Below are positions 43,379 through 52,273 of a stretch of 64,000 bases of DNA, piece by piece. Each line of letters opens with the position of its first letter. The stretch's first letter is position 1. The DNA comes from Clostridiaceae bacterium. GTDB lineage: Bacteria > Bacillota > Clostridia > Lachnospirales > Lachnospiraceae. The translations under genes were made by a program, and so were the position numbers. The notes under the pieces were generated by a model. The model did no database searches. It was not told the origin of the DNA and worked only from the letters and a program-made list of their open reading frames with translations. Location: contig CABIYE010000004.1 in assembly GCA_902362865.1 (NCBI GenBank), forward strand, positions 62,001 through 126,000. The letters run 5' to 3'.

Positions 43379-43435
43379 AGGAAACAGTTGTAACGAAAAT
43401 GTTGACTGTTTCTTTTTTTATGGAGTTGGGAGATT

Positions 43436-43924
43436 ATGGTGATTGAAAAGAAATATTATGATATTGCACAGCGTGAATTGGAAGAAATGCAAAGAGAAAT
43501 TAATGAAGAAAAAGCGCAAATGTCAGAAGAAGAGATACTAGAAGATAAAAAATGGCATGATGAACAATTGGAAACAATTATTAAAAAGGCAGAAGCTCAT
43601 ATGCGTCGTTTTAAGAAAGTTCCAGATTCTCAAAAAGTAGTGAAATTCACTTTTTTACAAAAAGATGCATTGGAAATTGCACGAAATATGCAGATGAATA
43701 TAAAAACTGAGCGTAAAGAAGATGATTTATGGGGGACGATAGAAATGTCATTTAATAATATGTGGTTTTTAGATTCGGCTCCTAGTGAATGGAAAGATAT
43801 TTGGAATAACTTGATGAAGGAAGCTCAGAGAGTGTATATAGAAGCAAAAGATAACATGATCATGTATCAATATTATTATGATTTGGCGGTAGAAGTTCCT
43901 TGTGTGCAGACACAATACAAATAA
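43436..43924 (+). CDS. Hypothetical protein of the defence cluster
   Basis: A 162-residue protein. The N-terminal ~60 residues are highly charged and helical (REINEEKAQMSEEEILEDKK); the rest is mixed, with KKVPDSQKVVKFTFLQKDAL and FNNMWFLDSAPSEWKDIW. No motif recognised. GGGAGA lies before ATG 43436. It sits 57 bp after the XRE gene and 110 bp before the restriction enzyme; a role in the cluster is suggested only by position. Confidence 0.5.
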   Translation: MVIEKKYYDIAQRELEEMQREINEEKAQMSEEEILEDKKWHDEQLETIIKKAEAHMRRFKKVPDSQKVVKFTFLQKDALEIARNMQMNIKTERKEDDLWGTIEMSFNNMWFLDSAPSEWKDIWNNLMKEAQRVYIEAKDNMIMYQYYYDLAVEVPCVQTQYK

Positions 43925-44034
43925 TGATATATGAATGCTGTTCTGTAATAATTTTATGATATACTGTGGATATGATATGTAAAAATAGTCGGAGAAAGAT
44001 TTGTGAATGCACGATTATTTAGGAGGAAAAAAGC

Positions 44035-46839
44035 ATGACAGATGCAGAACAAAGAGAGGCTGCCCGTCAATTTGTAAACCGATGGATGGGAAAAGGGAAA
44101 GAAGATGAAGATGGACGTTCTTATTGGATTGATTTATTGACGAACGTTTTGGGAATGGATAATGTGACAGAACGTTTGAACTTTGAAAAGAAAGTTGTAA
44201 TTGATGGAAATACAAAACGTATTGATGTATATATTCCTGAAACACGAGTAATTATTGAACAGAAGAGTCTTGGAAAAGCATTGGATCAGAAAATCAGGAA
44301 TTCAGGAGATGTTGATCTTACTCCATTTGAACAGGCAGACAGATATAATGGAAAGCTGACTTTTGATGAAAGAGCTCGGTGGATTGTTACGTCAAATTTT
44401 GCGGAAATTTGGATTTATGATATGAACCAGAAACAGCCAGAACCGACAAAGATTGCTTTAGATGAATTACAAAGCAAATATCCATTGTTGGATTTCTTGG
44501 TAAAAAAAGAAGTAAAGACAATATCGCATGAAATGGAAGTATCAATAAAAGCAGGAGATATTGTTGGGCTTATTTATGATGCGTTTTTAAAACAATATCG
44601 TATACCGGATATTAAAGAAAAAGATGAAACGTCCGAACAGAAAGAAAAAAGAGAGCATAAATTAAAGAGCCTGAATGCTTTATGTGTACGGATTGTCTTT
44701 TGCTTATATGCTGAAGATGCTGGAATTTTGGGTAAGAGAAATATGTTTCATGATTATTTGGAAACATATGAAGTAAGGGATTGTCGAAGAGCATTAATAG
44801 AATTATTTAAAGTATTGGATACGCCGATATCAGATCGGGACGAGTATTTGGAGGAAGATCTTGCTCAGTTTCCATATGTAAATGGCGGGTTATTTGCTGA
44901 TGAAACTATTGAGATACCACCTTTTACAGAGGAAATTAAAGAATTACTTCTTACAAAAGCGTCAGAAGATTTTGATTGGAGTGATATTTCTCCAACTATA
45001 TTTGGAGCCGTATTTGAATCTACATTAAATCCTGAGACCAGACGTTCTGGAGGAATGCATTATACATCTATCGAAAATATTCATAAAGTCATTGATCCAC
45101 TTTTTTTGGAGGACTTACAGGAAGAGTTTAATGCAATAAAACAAATTCAGGTAAAGCGGACTAAAGATAAAAAGCTGGATGAATTTCAGAATAAATTAGC
45201 AACTCTTACATTCCTAGATCCGGCATGTGGTTCTGGAAATTTCCTCACAGAAACTTATTTATCACTTCGACGTTTGGAGAATGAAGTGATACGTGAAAGA
45301 GTTGGCGGACAAATGACTTTAGTAGAAGCTCATAACCCAATTAAAGTCTCAATACAGCAATTTTACGGAATAGAAATTAATGATTTTGCAGTAACCGTTG
45401 CAAAGACAGCACTATGGATTGCAGAATCTCAGATGTTAGAAGAAACAAAAAGTATTGTTTATGGATTTAATGATGATTTTCTTCCTTTGAAAACATATGT
45501 AAATATTACAGAAGGAAATGCTTTAAGATTGGATTGGAATGAGGTCATTCCAGCAACAGGTCTATCTTATATTATGGGAAATCCACCTTTTGTTGGTGCT
45601 AGGTGGATGAATAAAGAACAGAAAAAGGATATGGAACTGGTATTTCATGGAATAAAGGATTTTGGAAACTTGGATTTTGTAACAGCTTGGTATAAAAAGG
45701 CAAGTGATTACATTCAGAACAGAGATATATTTACTGCATTTGTTTCAACCAATACTATTACACAAGGTGAACAGCCTGCAATATTTTGGAAGCCATTATT
45801 TGAAATGGGGATACATATCAATTTTGCTTATAGAACGTTCCGTTGGGATAGTGAGGCGAATTTAAAAGCACATGTTCATTGTGTAATTGTAGGATTTAGC
45901 CATGCTAAAAGTAATAAAAGAAAAGTCATTTATGATACGAATGGGGATATGAAAATTGCTGAAAATATTAATGCGTACTTAATTGATTCAGACGATATTT
46001 TTGTTGGTAGTAGAAAACACCCTATTTGTAGTGTACCGGAAATAGGAATTGGAAATAAACCAATAGATGGGGGATACTATTTATTTGATAAAGAAGAAAT
46101 GGAGGAGTTTATAAAACAGGAGCCGAAATCTCAAAAGTATTTTCACCCATGGTATGGAGCAAGAGAATTTATTAATCGTACTCCAAGATATTGTTTATAT
46201 TTGGGAAACTGTTCACCAAAAGAACTAAGAGAATTGCCAGAATGTATGAAAAGAGTGGAGGCTGTTAGAGAGTATCGACTTCAAAGCACAAGTGCAGGTA
46301 CACGAAAAATTGCAGATACACCAACAAGGTTTCATGTATCCAATTTCCCTAAAGGGAGCTATATAGTAATACCACAGGTATCTTCTGAACGAAGAAGGTA
46401 TATACCAATGGGATACATGGATGAAAGTGTGCTATGTAGTGATAAAGTTAGAATAATGCCAATGGGAACATTGTATCATTTTGGTGTACTTGAATCTAAT
46501 GTACATATGGCGTGGATGAGAGCTATATGTGGAAGATTAAAGAGTGATTATAGTTACACAGTAAATCATGTGTATAATAATTTCCCTTGGCCAGAATTAC
46601 AGGAAAAACAAAAAGAAAGAATAGAACAATCGGCACAAGGAATATTGGATGCAAGAGCATTATATCCAGATAGCAGTCTTGCAGATTTGTATGATCCTTT
46701 AACGATGCCAGTGGAATTAAGAAAAGCACATATTGCAAATGATAAGGCAGTTATGGCAGCTTATGGTTTTGGCATAAAAATGACAGAAGAAGAGTGTGTT
46801 GCAGAATTGATGAAACTATATCAAAAAATGCAAGGATAA
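44035..46839 (+). CDS. MmeI-like single-chain restriction-modification enzyme (Type IIG/IIL)
   Basis: A 934-residue protein fusing nuclease and methyltransferase. The N-terminal PD-(D/E)xK-like nuclease region reads RIDVYIPETRVIIEQKSLGK (~residues 62-81; acidic D and ExK). A helical connector (~170-330) leads to an N6-adenine methyltransferase with motif I DPACGSGNFLTETYLSLRRL (D395) and catalytic motif IV MGNPPFVGARW (~514). A target-recognition region and C-terminal helical part follow. This is the architecture of MmeI-type enzymes, which cut unmethylated DNA at a fixed distance and protect self with one methylated strand. BREX PglX is an alternative, but no BREX partners are present. AGGAGG precedes the ATG. 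Confidence 0.88.
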   Translation: MTDAEQREAARQFVNRWMGKGKEDEDGRSYWIDLLTNVLGMDNVTERLNFEKKVVIDGNTKRIDVYIPETRVIIEQKSLGKALDQKIRNSGDVDLTPFEQADRYNGKLTFDERARWIVTSNFAEIWIYDMNQKQPEPTKIALDELQSKYPLLDFLVKKEVKTISHEMEVSIKAGDIVGLIYDAFLKQYRIPDIKEKDETSEQKEKREHKLKSLNALCVRIVFCLYAEDAGILGKRNMFHDYLETYEVRDCRRALIELFKVLDTPISDRDEYLEEDLAQFPYVNGGLFADETIEIPPFTEEIKELLLTKASEDFDWSDISPTIFGAVFESTLNPETRRSGGMHYTSIENIHKVIDPLFLEDLQEEFNAIKQIQVKRTKDKKLDEFQNKLATLTFLDPACGSGNFLTETYLSLRRLENEVIRERVGGQMTLVEAHNPIKVSIQQFYGIEINDFAVTVAKTALWIAESQMLEETKSIVYGFNDDFLPLKTYVNITEGNALRLDWNEVIPATGLSYIMGNPPFVGARWMNKEQKKDMELVFHGIKDFGNLDFVTAWYKKASDYIQNRDIFTAFVSTNTITQGEQPAIFWKPLFEMGIHINFAYRTFRWDSEANLKAHVHCVIVGFSHAKSNKRKVIYDTNGDMKIAENINAYLIDSDDIFVGSRKHPICSVPEIGIGNKPIDGGYYLFDKEEMEEFIKQEPKSQKYFHPWYGAREFINRTPRYCLYLGNCSPKELRELPECMKRVEAVREYRLQSTSAGTRKIADTPTRFHVSNFPKGSYIVIPQVSSERRRYIPMGYMDESVLCSDKVRIMPMGTLYHFGVLESNVHMAWMRAICGRLKSDYSYTVNHVYNNFPWPELQEKQKERIEQSAQGILDARALYPDSSLADLYDPLTMPVELRKAHIANDKAVMAAYGFGIKMTEEECVAELMKLYQKMQG

Positions 46840-46861
46840 GTAAGAGGAGTAGCGAAGAAAG

Positions 46862-48583
46862 ATGGATGCACATAAAGCGTTAATTACCAATATTTTTAAT
46901 AATTCGACATTGGTGGAAGTCCCTTTTTTTCAGAGATCGTATGTGTGGAAAGAAGATCTCTGGGGGCGACTTCTTGAAGATATGGAGTTTGTAGTAAAGA
47001 CAAAAAAACCACATTTTTTGGGCTCTATTATTTTAAAAGAAGGTCGCAAACCTAGGCAAGGAGAAAATTTTGCAGATTGTAGAACTATAGTTGATGGTCA
47101 GCAGAGATTAACAACTTTTTTGATTTTTATGAAAGTGCTTTGCTTAAAATTAGGACAGACTGCACTGTTTGACTGCCAATTTAGAATCATGGGTCAAATG
47201 ATTGCGCTTAGGCATGGAAGGAATGATATACAGGCTTTTGAAAAAGTAATGACATTAAGCAAAGCGGAAATAATCGACAATCCAGAGCCGGCGTCCAGAA
47301 TAATAGGAGCATTTAATTATTTTGTGGAACATATTGACGAAAGTAAGTTGGACATTATGACAATATTTGTAAATACGCAATTTGTTCGTATTGATTTGGA
47401 TGCGGATGAAGACGAACAGCAGATTTTTGATACAATTAATTCTTTGGGCGTGAATCTTACTACATCTGAGTTATTAAAAAATTATTTTTTCAATCGAGAG
47501 ACTGTTGGCGAATATGAAAGAAAATGGGCAGATGTATTTGAAAAAGATGATGAGACTAAAGTATATTGGGATAGGGAAATTGAGACAGGACGAATAAAGA
47601 GAGCAATTATTGACATATTCTTTGATTCCTATTTTCAATTATTTATTCAGGATAAGCAGTACAATATTTCTAATGAAGACAAACTTATGTATTCCAGGGT
47701 AGACAGGCTTGCTCAGTCTTATCAGCATTTCATTAATAAGTATTGTGGTGGCAATAAAAATATTGTGCTAGATCAGATGAAAGAATATGCGGAGTGTTTC
47801 AGAAATAATTTGAAGCCAAATCAATGTGGAATGAGTATACCGAAGGAAGAAGGTATTGAACGTATAAATGTTGTGATTTTTGGATTAAAAAATACGACGA
47901 TGATACCATATATTTTATATATTGCAAAAAACGTGCAGGACAAAAACGAGCTAAATAAAATGTATGGAATTTTGGAAAGTTATATAATGAGAAGAGTTGT
48001 GGTACATGCATCTACTAAAAGTTACAATAATTTATTTACTTCATTGATTTTGAATAAAGTGCTGGATTCGCAGACTTTAACTTTACGTTTAAAAGGAATT
48101 GGTGATGCAACTACATATTGTCCAGATGATAATGAAATGAAAATTGGCTTTGAAACATCAAAACTGGTTAATCTGCAATCAAAAGGAATTATTTATTTGT
48201 TAGAAAGTAAAATTCGTTCAGACAATAGTTCTACAGCATTGCTTGGATTTAATAATTACAGTTTGGAACATTTAATGCCAAAGAAATGGAGAAATAATTG
48301 GGGAGCTTGCGCGACAGAAGATGATGCAAAAAAAAGAGATTCTCTATTACTGACATTGGGGAATTTGGCGATTATTCCACAAGCTTTAAATGCATCTATA
48401 CGTGATGCTGCATGGAATGTAAAAAAGGCAGGAAAGGGACAAAATAAACCAGGTTTACTTTTGTGTGCGAGCGGACTTTATACATTACATGACGTACTTC
48501 AAAAAAATGATTGGAACGAACATGAAATAGAAAATCGTGCAGAATGGCTCTTAGCTAATGCACAGAATATTTGGAAAATATAG
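46862..48583 (+). CDS. DUF262/DUF1524 (GmrSD-like) protein
   Basis: A 573-residue protein. An N-terminal DUF262 domain (~10-220) has VPFFQRSYVWKEDLWGRLLE and the NTP-site motif DGQQRLTTF (~77-85). A C-terminal DUF1524 HNH-like nuclease region (~460-530) has SLEHLMPKKWRNNWG and LLTLGNLAIIPQALNASIRD. GmrSD enzymes of this make-up attack DNA with modified bases. It starts 22 bp after the MmeI-like gene and is probably co-transcribed, giving two layers: cutting unmethylated and perhaps modified phage DNA. A long-stem terminator follows. Confidence 0.85.
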   Translation: MDAHKALITNIFNNSTLVEVPFFQRSYVWKEDLWGRLLEDMEFVVKTKKPHFLGSIILKEGRKPRQGENFADCRTIVDGQQRLTTFLIFMKVLCLKLGQTALFDCQFRIMGQMIALRHGRNDIQAFEKVMTLSKAEIIDNPEPASRIIGAFNYFVEHIDESKLDIMTIFVNTQFVRIDLDADEDEQQIFDTINSLGVNLTTSELLKNYFFNRETVGEYERKWADVFEKDDETKVYWDREIETGRIKRAIIDIFFDSYFQLFIQDKQYNISNEDKLMYSRVDRLAQSYQHFINKYCGGNKNIVLDQMKEYAECFRNNLKPNQCGMSIPKEEGIERINVVIFGLKNTTMIPYILYIAKNVQDKNELNKMYGILESYIMRRVVVHASTKSYNNLFTSLILNKVLDSQTLTLRLKGIGDATTYCPDDNEMKIGFETSKLVNLQSKGIIYLLESKIRSDNSSTALLGFNNYSLEHLMPKKWRNNWGACATEDDAKKRDSLLLTLGNLAIIPQALNASIRDAAWNVKKAGKGQNKPGLLLCASGLYTLHDVLQKNDWNEHEIENRAEWLLANAQNIWKI

Positions 48584-48615
48584 AATATTCCAAATCCATA
48601 AAAGCTGAATGAAAA

Positions 48616-48673
48616 CCAATATGGGAATTTTACAGGTGGTACAAAATTTGTAAAATTCTCATATTGGTTTTTT
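48616..48673 (+). terminator. Long-stem terminator of the defence operon
   Basis: Bases 48616-48634 and 48649-48667 form a 19-bp stem with one mismatch (CCAATATG... and ...CATATTGG at the base), followed by TTTTTT. Confidence 0.88.
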
Positions 48674-48778
48674 GGTAATCTGTAAAAATTATAAATTTGG
48701 ATATCAAGTAAGGTTTCGGATTTTTGATTTTTATGTATTTTTCAATTTTGGATATGGCTCCGAAATTGGCAATTTTGC

Positions 48779-48874
48779 GGAAGTGTATCCACACTTCCTG
48801 TCCTTGCTGTTTTTATAATCACACAGTGATTTCACAGGGATATAGGGATATTTAGCCTATTTTATATCCCTGTG
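48779..48874. repeat. Palindromes in the non-coding core of the element
   Basis: GGAAGTGT/ACACTTCC (48779-48798, loop of 4) and CACAGGGATATA/TATATCCCTGTG (48833-48874, perfect 12 bp) are strong hairpins or cruciforms without T-runs. The interval 48674-49365 carries no gene. Confidence 0.6.
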
Positions 48875-48946
48875 TTGTGACCGGAAAAATTCGGGGAACC
48901 AAGTGTATATTTATGCTGAATGTGAGGAACTGGGGAGCACAATCCT

Positions 48947-49151
48947 CAGCAAGATTCCTACGTCCGGAAAATACTATATTGCTAAAATAGCGATATGGTA
49001 TTACCGGGGTGGATCTTGCTCTAGTGTGTACTGAGACCTCGGCATAAATAGAAAAATGGGTTTGGGGAATCCCCAGCAAGATGAAAACCTGATGAGAGAA
49101 TATTGTGATGAAAGACAATATTGTTAAACACAGGTGGATCTTGCTCTGGGG
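48947..49151 (+). ncRNA. Two tandem structured-RNA-like units of unknown family
   Basis: Unit 1 (48947-49022): outer stem AGCAAGAT/ATCTTGCT, then CCGG/CCGG, then a 15-bp inner hairpin (48971-48999, two G-T pairs). Unit 2 (49071-49151): the same outer stem extended to CCCC/GGGG, then CCTG/CAGG and inner hairpin AATATTGT/ACAATATT. The inner stems differ in sequence but keep pairing, which suggests selection for structure. Both share the 3' segment GGTGGATCTTGCTCT. No RNA family that I know fits. Confidence 0.5.
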
Positions 49152-49365
49152 TAAGAAAGAAGTATCTTTATATTATCAAAATGATATTTGGAGTTTATGT
49201 TGTTGGAAAGTCGTAAGCAGGAAGATAACTTCAAGTTGTTGGTGCAAATATAATGAATAGAAGTGTCCAGTACATTTTTGGTGATGGGTATTTTGGTGGA
49301 ATCCATTTTTATTTATTTTTGAATAATATAATTTTGAATCTGCAGCCGATTCTGCCTGCCGGACA

Positions 49366-49452
49366 ATGTTTTTAGATATCTGTAAACGTCACGGACTGGA
49401 ACTTGATGAAGAACCATCGTATGATGGAAGAAAGTATTTGGAAACACGATAG
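49366..49452 (+). pseudogene. Remnant of a plasmid-mobilisation (Mob/Pre) protein tail
   Basis: A 28-codon frame reads MFLDICKRHGLELDEEPSYD, then GRKYLETR and stops. It resembles the C-terminal region of Mob/Pre relaxases in Clostridia, though the match is short. No start signal or upstream domain is present. The bases from 49453 to 49772 hold no intact gene. Confidence 0.35.
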
Positions 49453-49772
49453 AAGCAAACGCTGTACTTATCGTCTTGTCTGGCAGGGAAGATTATTAGG
49501 CATTAACCAGAGAGATATCGGCAGAGAAAACAGAAGTGATAGACAATGATATTTGTTAGATATGCTTCTTGTCGTTGGCTGCATCATATTAAAACGCTTT
49601 TTACGTTAAAAAAGTGCTGTGATCACAAGGCTTTTTGCAAGCAAAAATGAAAAGGCTATATATAGGTAGCCTGTGAAACTGGAAGTGCCCATTTTGGGCC
49701 TGATTTAAAGAATAATGTTCTGACAGAGACCAATGGAATGACTCTCTGCTGGGGCTCCAAAAGAAAGGAAAA

Positions 49773-50354
49773 ATGATTATGGAAAAAATGATGAATACAA
49801 AAACAGAGGGTAACACATTTACAAAGAAAATCGGGCAGACAGTCTATGTTGACTATACTGCACAGTTTCCATGGGAAGCAAAAGAAGAATTTCCATTACT
49901 TTTTAATTCAATTTATAGAAACTACAAGACTGTCGAAGTAATTGCCAATAGCATTGGAGCGTATTTTGCTATCAATGCCTTATCAAATCAGCAAATAGAG
50001 AAAGCATATTTTATTTCGCCCGTTGTAGATATGGAAAGGCTTATTGCTGATATGATGATTTGGGCAAATGTTACAGAGGATGAACTCAAAGAGAAAAAAG
50101 AAATTCAGACAACCTTTGGAGAGACTCTTTCATGGGATTATCTTTGCTATGCAAGAGAAAATCCTATTATATGGGAAATCCCAACGCACATTTTGTATGG
50201 TGAAAAAGATAATCTTACCGCTTATGGAACGATATTTGAATTTGTACAGAGGACTAATTCAACACTTTCTATTATGAAAAATAGAGAGCATTGGTTTCAT
50301 ACGGATGAACAAATGAAATTTCTTGATGAATGGATAATAAAATCTTCCAAATAA
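49773..50354 (+). CDS. Chimeric alpha/beta-hydrolase fragment with TnpW-like N-terminus
   Basis: A 193-residue ORF in two unrelated parts. Residues 1-25 (KTEGNTFTKKIGQTVYV) match the start of small TnpW-type transposon proteins. Residues ~27-193 match the C-terminal two thirds of an alpha/beta hydrolase: nucleophile elbow ANSIGAYFAINAL with serine, ILYGEKDNLTAYGT with aspartate, and REHWFHTDEQM with histidine. The first strands of the hydrolase and its oxyanion region are missing. AAAGGAAAAATG is a usable ribosome site. It is likely the product of a deletion; activity is doubtful. Confidence 0.6.
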   Translation: MIMEKMMNTKTEGNTFTKKIGQTVYVDYTAQFPWEAKEEFPLLFNSIYRNYKTVEVIANSIGAYFAINALSNQQIEKAYFISPVVDMERLIADMMIWANVTEDELKEKKEIQTTFGETLSWDYLCYARENPIIWEIPTHILYGEKDNLTAYGTIFEFVQRTNSTLSIMKNREHWFHTDEQMKFLDEWIIKSSK

Positions 50355-50411
50355 ATTCAAGTTTGGAGAATTGAGAAAATCGGAAGTTGCTGTGTCAACT
50401 GTACCGATATA

Positions 50412-50813
50412 TCACTTCAGCAATTCCGGAACAAGATTACTGTAATACGCTGTCTTGCCTGACAGCACATCGTCATAGAATCTCTGCTTCCAGTCAATGT
50501 ATGCCACTGCCTTTTGCAGTTCAACAATGGATTGGAGCAAGGTTTCTTTTTTTTCCGCAAGAATCACCTTACGTTCTGGAATTGTGCCTTCGCCCTCCAT
50601 GCACAAAGCAAGATATTGCTTCATCTCTGCAATGCTCATTCCACAGCTTTTCAGGCAGTTCAGACTCTGAATCCATTTGATGTCATGTTCGTCAAAGACA
50701 CGATAATTTCGTCTGTCTCGCTTGACATTGGGGACCAATCCCTCGTTGCAGTAGAATTTCAGATTTTCATAGGTCATATTGGTGAGAGTACAAGCCTCTT
50801 TCATAGAATACAC
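50412..50813 (-). CDS. MerR-family transcriptional regulator
   Basis: A 133-residue regulator with an N-terminal winged HTH (MYSMKEACTLTNMTYENLKF, then YCNEGLVPNVKRDRRNYRVF) and a dimerisation coiled coil (~75-120). No cysteine cluster is present, so it is not of the heavy-metal type. It is transcribed away from an aldo-keto reductase; the shared region has a palindrome inside a long promoter spacer, the standard way MerR proteins activate a neighbour. Confidence 0.87.
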   Translation of the reverse strand: MYSMKEACTLTNMTYENLKFYCNEGLVPNVKRDRRNYRVFDEHDIKWIQSLNCLKSCGMSIAEMKQYLALCMEGEGTIPERKVILAEKKETLLQSIVELQKAVAYIDWKQRFYDDVLSGKTAYYSNLVPELLK

Positions 50814-50843
50814 AAAAAAGCCTCCTGTTTTTGAAAAAAATCC

Positions 50844-50874
50844 TTGACCGGTAGTAACTACCGGCTGTTACGAT
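50844..50874 (+). promoter_or_regulatory. MerR-type promoter/operator of the aldo-keto reductase
   Basis: TTGACC (50844-50849), a 19-base spacer and TACGAT (50869-50874). The spacer holds a perfect palindrome CCGGTAGT-A-ACTACCGG (50848-50864). Long spacers with a central palindrome are typical of MerR-activated promoters. Confidence 0.75.
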
Positions 50875-50916
50875 AATATCACAGAATAAAATTTAATACA
50901 ACAGGAGGTTTTTGTT

Positions 50917-51804
50917 ATGGACTATATTACTTTGAGCAATGGTGTGAAAATGCCACAGTTGGGCTATGGTGTATTTCAGGTGCCACAGGAGGAATGCGAA
51001 CGTTGCGTACTGGATGCACTAAAGGCCGGCTATCGTGCCATTGATACGGCACAAAGCTATTTTAATGAAGAGCAGGTCGGTGCAGCAATCGAAAAAACCG
51101 GTGTTGACCGTAAAGATATTTTCCTGACCACAAAGGTCTGGATCGAGCATTACGGCTATGAGAAAGCTAAAGCGTCGGTTTTAGACTCTATGGAAAAGCT
51201 ACGTACAGATTATCTTGATCTTTGCCTGCTGCATCAGCCGTATTCGGATTATTACGGGGCATGGCGGGCACTGGAAGAACTATACGAAGAAGGAAAAATT
51301 CGTGCCATTGGTGTATCTAATTTTTATCCTGACCGTTTGGTGGATATTTGCTCCTTTTCCCGCATTAAACCGATGGTAAATCAGGTGGAGGTACATCCTT
51401 TCTATCAGCAGGAAGAGGCAAAGAAGTGGATGGACAAGTACAGCGTACAGATTGAGGCCTGGGCTCCGTTTGGCGAAGGCAGAGGGAATATGTTTCAGAA
51501 TCCTGTGCTGAATGAAATCGGCAAAAAGTATGGTAAAAGTGCAGCACAGGTTATTCTCCGCTGGCATTTGCAACGAGGCGTAGTGGTGATTCCAAAGTCC
51601 ACACATATTGAACGAATGCAGGAAAACCTGAATGTATTCGACTTTGCACTCTCTGCGGAGGATATGGCAAGAATTGCCGCACTGGACACGAAAATGAGTG
51701 CTTTCTTTTCCCACTATGACCCGGCTAAGGTGGAATGGTTTGCAAATATGGTGGAAGAACGCAAAAAGAACCATGACTGTACAAAAGAAAAAAAGGATTG
51801 GTAA
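50917..51804 (+). CDS. Aldo/keto reductase
   Basis: A 295-residue NADPH-dependent reductase of the AKR5-like bacterial group. It shows MPQLGYGVFQVPQEECERCV, GYRAIDTAQSYFNEEQVGAA with the catalytic aspartate and tyrosine, FLTTKVWIEHYGYEKAK with the lysine, LLHQPYSDYYGAWRALEELY with the histidine, and the cofactor motif VVIPKSTHIERMQENLNVFD. AGGAGG precedes the ATG. Base composition is more G/C-rich than its surroundings in the element, suggesting separate acquisition. Probably carbonyl detoxification controlled by the divergent MerR. Confidence 0.92.
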   Translation: MDYITLSNGVKMPQLGYGVFQVPQEECERCVLDALKAGYRAIDTAQSYFNEEQVGAAIEKTGVDRKDIFLTTKVWIEHYGYEKAKASVLDSMEKLRTDYLDLCLLHQPYSDYYGAWRALEELYEEGKIRAIGVSNFYPDRLVDICSFSRIKPMVNQVEVHPFYQQEEAKKWMDKYSVQIEAWAPFGEGRGNMFQNPVLNEIGKKYGKSAAQVILRWHLQRGVVVIPKSTHIERMQENLNVFDFALSAEDMARIAALDTKMSAFFSHYDPAKVEWFANMVEERKKNHDCTKEKKDW

Positions 51805-51891
51805 GGGAGGAAAAGGTTAGCAACGAAAGTACGTAACATAAGCAGATAAATTCCAGTTTGTAGAATTCAAAAATTTAATATGAAATGTGAG

Positions 51892-51930
51892 ATAGAGCGT
51901 ATGGAAATAATCTATACGTTCTATTTTTTT
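51892..51930 (+). terminator. Terminator after the aldo-keto reductase
   Basis: ATAGAGCGTAT (51892-51902) pairs with ATACGTTCTAT (51914-51924, one G-T), followed by seven T residues. The rest of 51931-52223 contains no recognisable gene or structure. Confidence 0.8.
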
Positions 51931-52223
51931 GCCTTTTTTGAAAAAGTGATTAAAAAACTATTGACATTTTGTTACTGGTAGAAGCAGATGGTTATAAAAA
52001 GCTTTTGATAACTATGAGTGCAAAAACAGATAGCTGCGAAAATTTATTATGAGCTAATAGCAAAATTTGATATTTTGTGATATTGAGGGTATGGGGAATC
52101 GTAATCTCCATTAAGTTCGTCAGAGAATCATAATCCAGAAATGGGATTTTGAGTTACTCTAGGCGATACTTGCTTTAGAAAATGATTTGCCATAATGAGT
52201 TAGAATATGGGAGGAGGAAGCGT

Positions 52224-52256
52224 TAAAAAAAGAGAGAGCCATAAGCAACTCTCTCT
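52224..52256 (-). terminator. Terminator of the XRE repressor gene
   Basis: On the minus strand AGAGAGAG pairs with CTCTCTCT (52231-52238 and 52249-52256) and is followed by a T-run (A-run 52224-52230 on the plus strand). Confidence 0.8.
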
Positions 52257-52273
52257 GTGATAAAATCAAAAAG

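Noticed and set aside
44035..46839. MmeI-like gene considered as BREX PglX
   Set aside because: No pglZ, brxC, brxA or brxB neighbours, and an N-terminal nuclease-like ExK motif is present.
48852..49118. 88-codon minus-strand frame in the non-coding core of the element
   Set aside because: It spans the structured hairpins, has no ribosome site and no protein-like pattern; the inverted repeats explain the open frame.
49088..49130. CTGATGAG...GAAA considered as a hammerhead ribozyme core in the second structured unit
   Set aside because: The GAAA lies in the inner hairpin loop rather than after stem II, and the first unit lacks the core, so the fold does not match.
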